Shown: positions 61,060 through 64,000 of the stretch, in pieces | How the letters are laid out: the number at the start of each line of letters is the position of its first letter | How positions within the stretch are numbered: position 1 is the first letter of the stretch | Assembly (NCBI GenBank): GCA_019264575.1 | Contig: JAHUZV010000024.1 | Coordinates: 372,001-436,000, forward strand | Direction: 5' to 3' | Source: Vulcanococcus sp. | GTDB taxonomy: Bacteria; Cyanobacteriota; Cyanobacteriia; PCC-6307; Cyanobiaceae | Length of the DNA stretch: 64,000 nucleotides | Position numbers and translations under genes: made by a program | Notes under the pieces: model-generated | Seen by the model: the letters and a program-made list of their open reading frames with translations, nothing else | Told to the model about the DNA's origin: nothing | The model's database searches: none

Positions 61060-61178
61060 GCCGCAACCAGCGAAGGACGTGGTGACTGCTACATTCTCAT
61101 CGTTGCCCCGCGCAGCCGCGTTTCAGATCCAGCTCTTCGTGGGTTGGCGATGCAACGCAGCAAAAGCCCCCCTCCCGC

Positions 61179-61265
61179 GGAGAGGTGGCCGAGTGGTCGA
61201 AGGCGCAGCACTGGAAATGCTGTATAGGGGCAACTCTATCGAGGGTTCGAATCCCTCCCTCTCCG
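61179..61265 (+). tRNA. tRNA-Ser (GGA)
   Basis: An 87-base tRNA with a long variable arm. The acceptor arms GGAGAGG and CCTCTCC pair fully, with G as discriminator. The anticodon loop CTGGAAA between CAGCA and TGCTG gives anticodon GGA, read as serine (UCC/UCU). The D-arm has GCCGAGTGGTCGAAGGC and the T-loop GGTTCGAATCC. No CCA is encoded. A terminator follows 43 bases later. Confidence 0.98.
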
Positions 61266-61307
61266 TTATCAAGGTCGACAAACCTGACACCCAGGAATGA
61301 AAGACCA

Positions 61308-61331
61308 ACCGCCCACCGGGCGGTTTTTTTT
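61308..61331 (+). terminator. Rho-independent terminator after tRNA-Ser
   Basis: A 7-bp stem ACCGCCC / GGGCGGT (61308-61314, 61318-61324) with loop ACC is followed by a run of eight T. It ends the tRNA transcript. In the opposite direction (past the pstB stop at 61366) no good T-run follows the stem, so it is mainly one-sided. Confidence 0.92.
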
Positions 61332-61365
61332 GTGCCCGTGAATCGCCGCTGTTCGGCTACTGCAA

Positions 61366-62160
61366 CTAGCCGAAACGACCCGTCACGTAATCCTGCGTTG
61401 CTTTCTGCTTGGGCGAGTTGAAGATCATTTCCGTATCGGCGAATTCCTCAAGGCAGCCCACCTTTCCGTCGCTGTCGGGGTTGGCGGTGACATTGAAGAA
61501 GCCCGTCATGTCGCTCACACGCACCGCCTGCTGCATGTTGTGGGTCACGATCACGATCGTGTAGCTCTTCTTGAGCTCATGCATCATCTCTTCGATCTTG
61601 AGTGTGGAGATGGGATCGAGGGCTGAGCAGGGCTCATCCATCAGGATCACCTCAGGCTCGATTGCAATGGCTCTGGCGATGCAAAGGCGCTGCTGCTGGC
61701 CGCCGGAGAGGGAGTAACCACTCACCTTGAGCTTGTCTTTGGTTTCATCCCAGAGGGCAGCTTTGCGGAGTGAACGCTCCACCAGTTCGTCCATATCACC
61801 GCGGAATCCATTGATCCGGGCCCCAAAGGCGATGTTCTCGTAAATGCTCTTTGGAAAGGGATTCGGCTTTTGAAACACCATGCCGATGCGTCTCCGCACC
61901 TCCACCGGGTCCACATCGCGGGTGTAGAGGTCTTGGTTTTCAAACAGCACACGCCCTTTGAGCGTGCAGCCCTCGATCAGATCGTTCATGCGATTGAGCG
62001 AGCGCAGCACCGTGCTCTTGCCACAACCCGAAGGGCCGATGAAGGCCGTCACCTTCCCGCGGGGAATCTCCATGTAGACACCCCGCACGGCCACATTGGT
62101 GCCGTAGCTGATGCTCACGTTCTCGAGCGTGAAGCAGGTGTTGGAGGGGCTGGGCGACAT
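61366..62160 (-). CDS. pstB: Phosphate ABC transporter ATP-binding protein PstB
   Basis: A 264-residue ATPase with Walker [11 protein letters not shown], the PstB-specific [11 protein letters not shown]-loop [16 protein letters not shown], signature [16 protein letters not shown] and Walker [14 protein letters not shown]. It powers high-affinity phosphate import with PstA and PstC. It follows pstA by 39 bases. Such operons are normally activated by PhoB under phosphate limitation; the promoter lies outside the window. Confidence 0.97.
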   Translation of the reverse strand: MSPSPSNTCFTLENVSISYGTNVAVRGVYMEIPRGKVTAFIGPSGCGKSTVLRSLNRMNDLIEGCTLKGRVLFENQDLYTRDVDPVEVRRRIGMVFQKPNPFPKSIYENIAFGARINGFRGDMDELVERSLRKAALWDETKDKLKVSGYSLSGGQQQRLCIARAIAIEPEVILMDEPCSALDPISTLKIEEMMHELKKSYTIVIVTHNMQQAVRVSDMTGFFNVTANPDSDGKVGCLEEFADTEMIFNSPKQKATQDYVTGRFG

Positions 62161-62199
62161 GGAAATCAGGGCTGGGAGGGAAGAGGCGAACCGGTGCGT

Positions 62200-63081
62200 T
62201 CAGGTGCTGCTGAAGCGGCCCAGCCAGCGGGCCAGCAGATTGGCCAACAGGATCATCACCACCAACACAAACGAGGAAGCCCAGGCCAGGGCGATCTGGG
62301 CTTCGTAGGGCATGATCGCGAAGTTGTAGATCAACACCGACATCGAAGCGATCGGGTTGAACAACCCTTCCGGCCAGAACGGTGAAAACAGGGCGGTGAA
62401 GATCAAGGGAGCTGTTTCACCCGCAGCTCTGGCCACCGCCAGCACCACGCCTGTGGCAATGGAAGAGAAGGCCGCTGGCAGGGTGACGCGGGTGATGGTG
62501 ACGAAGCGGGATGCTCCCACCCCCATGGCACCCCAGCGCAGCTCCTGCGGCACCAGCTTCAGGGCTTCATCGGTGGTTTTGATCACGGTTGGCAGCATCA
62601 GCACGGCCAGGGCGATGCCGCCGGCGAGGGCGCTGTAGCTCTGGTTGAAGAACAGCCTGGTGCTCACGATCAGGCCGTAAACAAACACGCCGCAGATGAT
62701 CGAAGGCACGCCGGCCAGCACATTCGTGCCGAAGCGCACAAATCGGGCGAACCAGCCGGCCGAGGCGAATTCAGCCAGGTAAACCCCGGCTCCCACGCCC
62801 ACCGGCACGGCGATCACTGCTGCCACCAAGGTGACGATCAAGGTGCCGAGGATGGCGTTGCCGATGCCGCCACCATCCAGCCCGGGCGGGGGCGGCAGGG
62901 CGGTGAGTAGCTGCAAGGTGATCAGCGATCCGCCTTTAAACAGCACATAGGCGATCACCACGATCAGTGGCAGCACCGCCAGGGCTGTGAACAGGCCGGC
63001 TGTGAGCGTGAGCAGCAGGTTCCAGCGGTTGCGCGCCAGCGAGGGCTGGAGGGTGAGAGAGCCGCGGCTGAAGGTGGTCAT
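62200..63081 (-). CDS. pstA: Phosphate ABC transporter permease PstA
   Basis: A 293-residue permease with six helices. The EAA-type loop is seen in TDEALKLVPQELRWGAMGVGASRF and the membrane segment GVPSIICGVFVYGLIV is conserved in PstA. It forms the membrane channel with PstC. The start at 63081 is six bases past the pstC stop, so both are co-translated. Confidence 0.95.
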   Translation of the reverse strand: MTTFSRGSLTLQPSLARNRWNLLLTLTAGLFTALAVLPLIVVIAYVLFKGGSLITLQLLTALPPPPGLDGGGIGNAILGTLIVTLVAAVIAVPVGVGAGVYLAEFASAGWFARFVRFGTNVLAGVPSIICGVFVYGLIVSTRLFFNQSYSALAGGIALAVLMLPTVIKTTDEALKLVPQELRWGAMGVGASRFVTITRVTLPAAFSSIATGVVLAVARAAGETAPLIFTALFSPFWPEGLFNPIASMSVLIYNFAIMPYEAQIALAWASSFVLVVMILLANLLARWLGRFSST

Positions 63082-63087
63082 CGGGGC

Positions 63088-64000
63088 TCAGTATTTGAGA
63101 CTCAGGCGCCGCACAATCACCTGGGCGAGCAGGTTCACCACCAGGGTGAGCAGCATCAGCACCAGGGCGGCGTACATCAACGCCGACACCTGCAGGCCAT
63201 CGGCTTCACCGAACTGGTTGGCCAGCATTGATGAAATGGTGTTGGCCGGAGCCAGCAGGCTGAGGCTGAAGTTGTTGGAATTGCCGATCAACATCGTGAC
63301 GGCCATGGTTTCGCCCATGGCCCTGCCCAGAGCGAGCATCACGCCGCCGGTGATGCCGGAGATCGCCGCTGGGAGGATCACATGCACGATGGCGCCCCAA
63401 CGGGTGGTGCCCACGCCGTAGGCCGCCTGCCGCAAGGCCAGCGGCACCTGCTGGAGCGAGTCGCGCGCAATAGCCGTGATGATCGGCAGGATCATCACCA
63501 CCAGGATCAGCACCGCCGGCGCCATGCCAGGGCCGAGCGGCGTGGTGGAGAAAAAGGGAAGCCAGCCAAGCCATTGATGCAGGCTCGTGAGCCCAGGTCT
63601 GAGGAACGGCTCCATCACAAAGATGCCCCAGAGGCCCAGCACCACCGAGGGAATCGCGGCCAGGAGCTCCACCATCAACCCCAGAACCTGACGCACCGGC
63701 AGGGGGATGAAGTTCTCGGTGAGAAAGATGGCGGTGCCCACACCCAGCGGCACGGCGATGGCCAGCGCCAGCAGGGAGCTCACCACCGTTCCATAGATGG
63801 CGGTGAAGGCTCCGTAGTGCTCACCGATCGGATCCCAGTCCGAGGTGGTGAGGAAACCCAGCCCGAAGCGGGCGATGGCTTCTCTGGCCCCGCCGAGCAC
63901 GGTGAAGAGGATGCCGATGAGCACAAGCCCCACCACGGAGGCCAGCACCACCGCCAGCTTCTGGAATCCCCGATCGATCAGCAGTTCCCAAGGGGGACGC
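63088..64000 (-). CDS. pstC: Phosphate ABC transporter permease PstC (partial, 5' end outside window)
   Basis: At least 304 residues; the frame stays open to the right edge, so the start lies beyond 64000. Seen near the edge is WELLIDRGFQKLAVVLAS, then six helices with the LAAIPSVVLGLWGIFVM segment and the EAA loop SLQQVPLALRQAAYGVGTTRW. It is the second membrane subunit of the Pst importer. A GTG at 63951 looks like a start but PstC proteins extend further N-terminally. Confidence 0.94.
   Translation of the reverse strand, partial: RPPWELLIDRGFQKLAVVLASVVGLVLIGILFTVLGGAREAIARFGLGFLTTSDWDPIGEHYGAFTAIYGTVVSSLLALAIAVPLGVGTAIFLTENFIPLPVRQVLGLMVELLAAIPSVVLGLWGIFVMEPFLRPGLTSLHQWLGWLPFFSTTPLGPGMAPAVLILVVMILPIITAIARDSLQQVPLALRQAAYGVGTTRWGAIVHVILPAAISGITGGVMLALGRAMGETMAVTMLIGNSNNFSLSLLAPANTISSMLANQFGEADGLQVSALMYAALVLMLLTLVVNLLAQVIVRRLSLKY

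Overview
The window looks like a chromosome segment of a GC-rich picocyanobacterium of the Cyanobium / alpha-cyanobacterial Synechococcus type. It carries petN, psaK, thf1/psb29, a ClpS-like adaptor with clpP, ftsH, a ClpS/petN neighbourhood, cofH, a fused pyrFE, dxs, and several small families known mainly from cyanobacteria (DUF2103, DUF2256, DUF1830, DUF2499, DUF3593, DUF3598). This is inferred from protein families; no database search was run. Genes are packed tightly, with many ATGA, GTGA and TGATG junctions, and most are in short operons.

Layout. 0-5 kb: a sulfotransferase, DUF2103, a ClpS-like protein, then petN - small membrane protein - cofH - anchored unknown, and convergent thf1. 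5-14 kb: clpP, DUF2256, a Tat-signal amidase, ftsH with a clear terminator, DUF1830, a MacB-like permease, pyruvate kinase, MazG-like NTPase, a secreted unknown and YggT. 14-20 kb: scpB, ilvA, dxs, an FAD oxidoreductase whose 3' end carries on its other strand the terminator expected for psaK, then psaK. 20-25 kb: DUF3593/DUF2499, a DOMON-like protein with a sugar-kinase-like phosphotransferase, a small 'CWSRLETLH' protein, and a TpsB-type outer-membrane transporter with no partner nearby. 25-32 kb: chromate transporter, class II glutamine amidotransferase, and a coupled run pyrFE - lipoprotein - ABC ATPase - two ABC-2 permeases.

32-41 kb: a GST-like protein; a minus-strand run with a DUF296-glutaredoxin fusion, an unknown, a rhomboid protease and an HEWGH metallopeptidase; a large MscS channel with an AT-rich interior; three coupled unknown genes; and an alpha/beta hydrolase followed by a Yfr1-like small RNA candidate. 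41-49 kb: a stand-alone PAS protein, CsaB-like pyruvyltransferase, Zn-type dehydrogenase-like protein, desaturase, and a run of MetX-like hydrolase, GlnT-like ligase, small Cys-rich protein and C39-like peptidase. 49-57 kb: peroxiredoxin, rpmB, and htpG followed by an ABC uptake operon (binding protein, two permeases, ATPase) coupled to a second MscS channel, which suggests compatible-solute handling. 57-64 kb: a second 'CWSRLETLH' paralogue, DUF3598, two ferredoxins, hisZ, an IMPase, tRNA-Ser(GGA), and pstB-pstA-pstC running off the right edge.

The window is mostly housekeeping. No CRISPR array, insertion sequence, prophage or integrase was seen. The least expected items are the terminator nested in an antisense CDS, the Yfr1-like RNA, the paralogous small proteins, the PPC-glutaredoxin fusion, the GlnT/MetX-like/C39 run, and several unlisted small ORFs.
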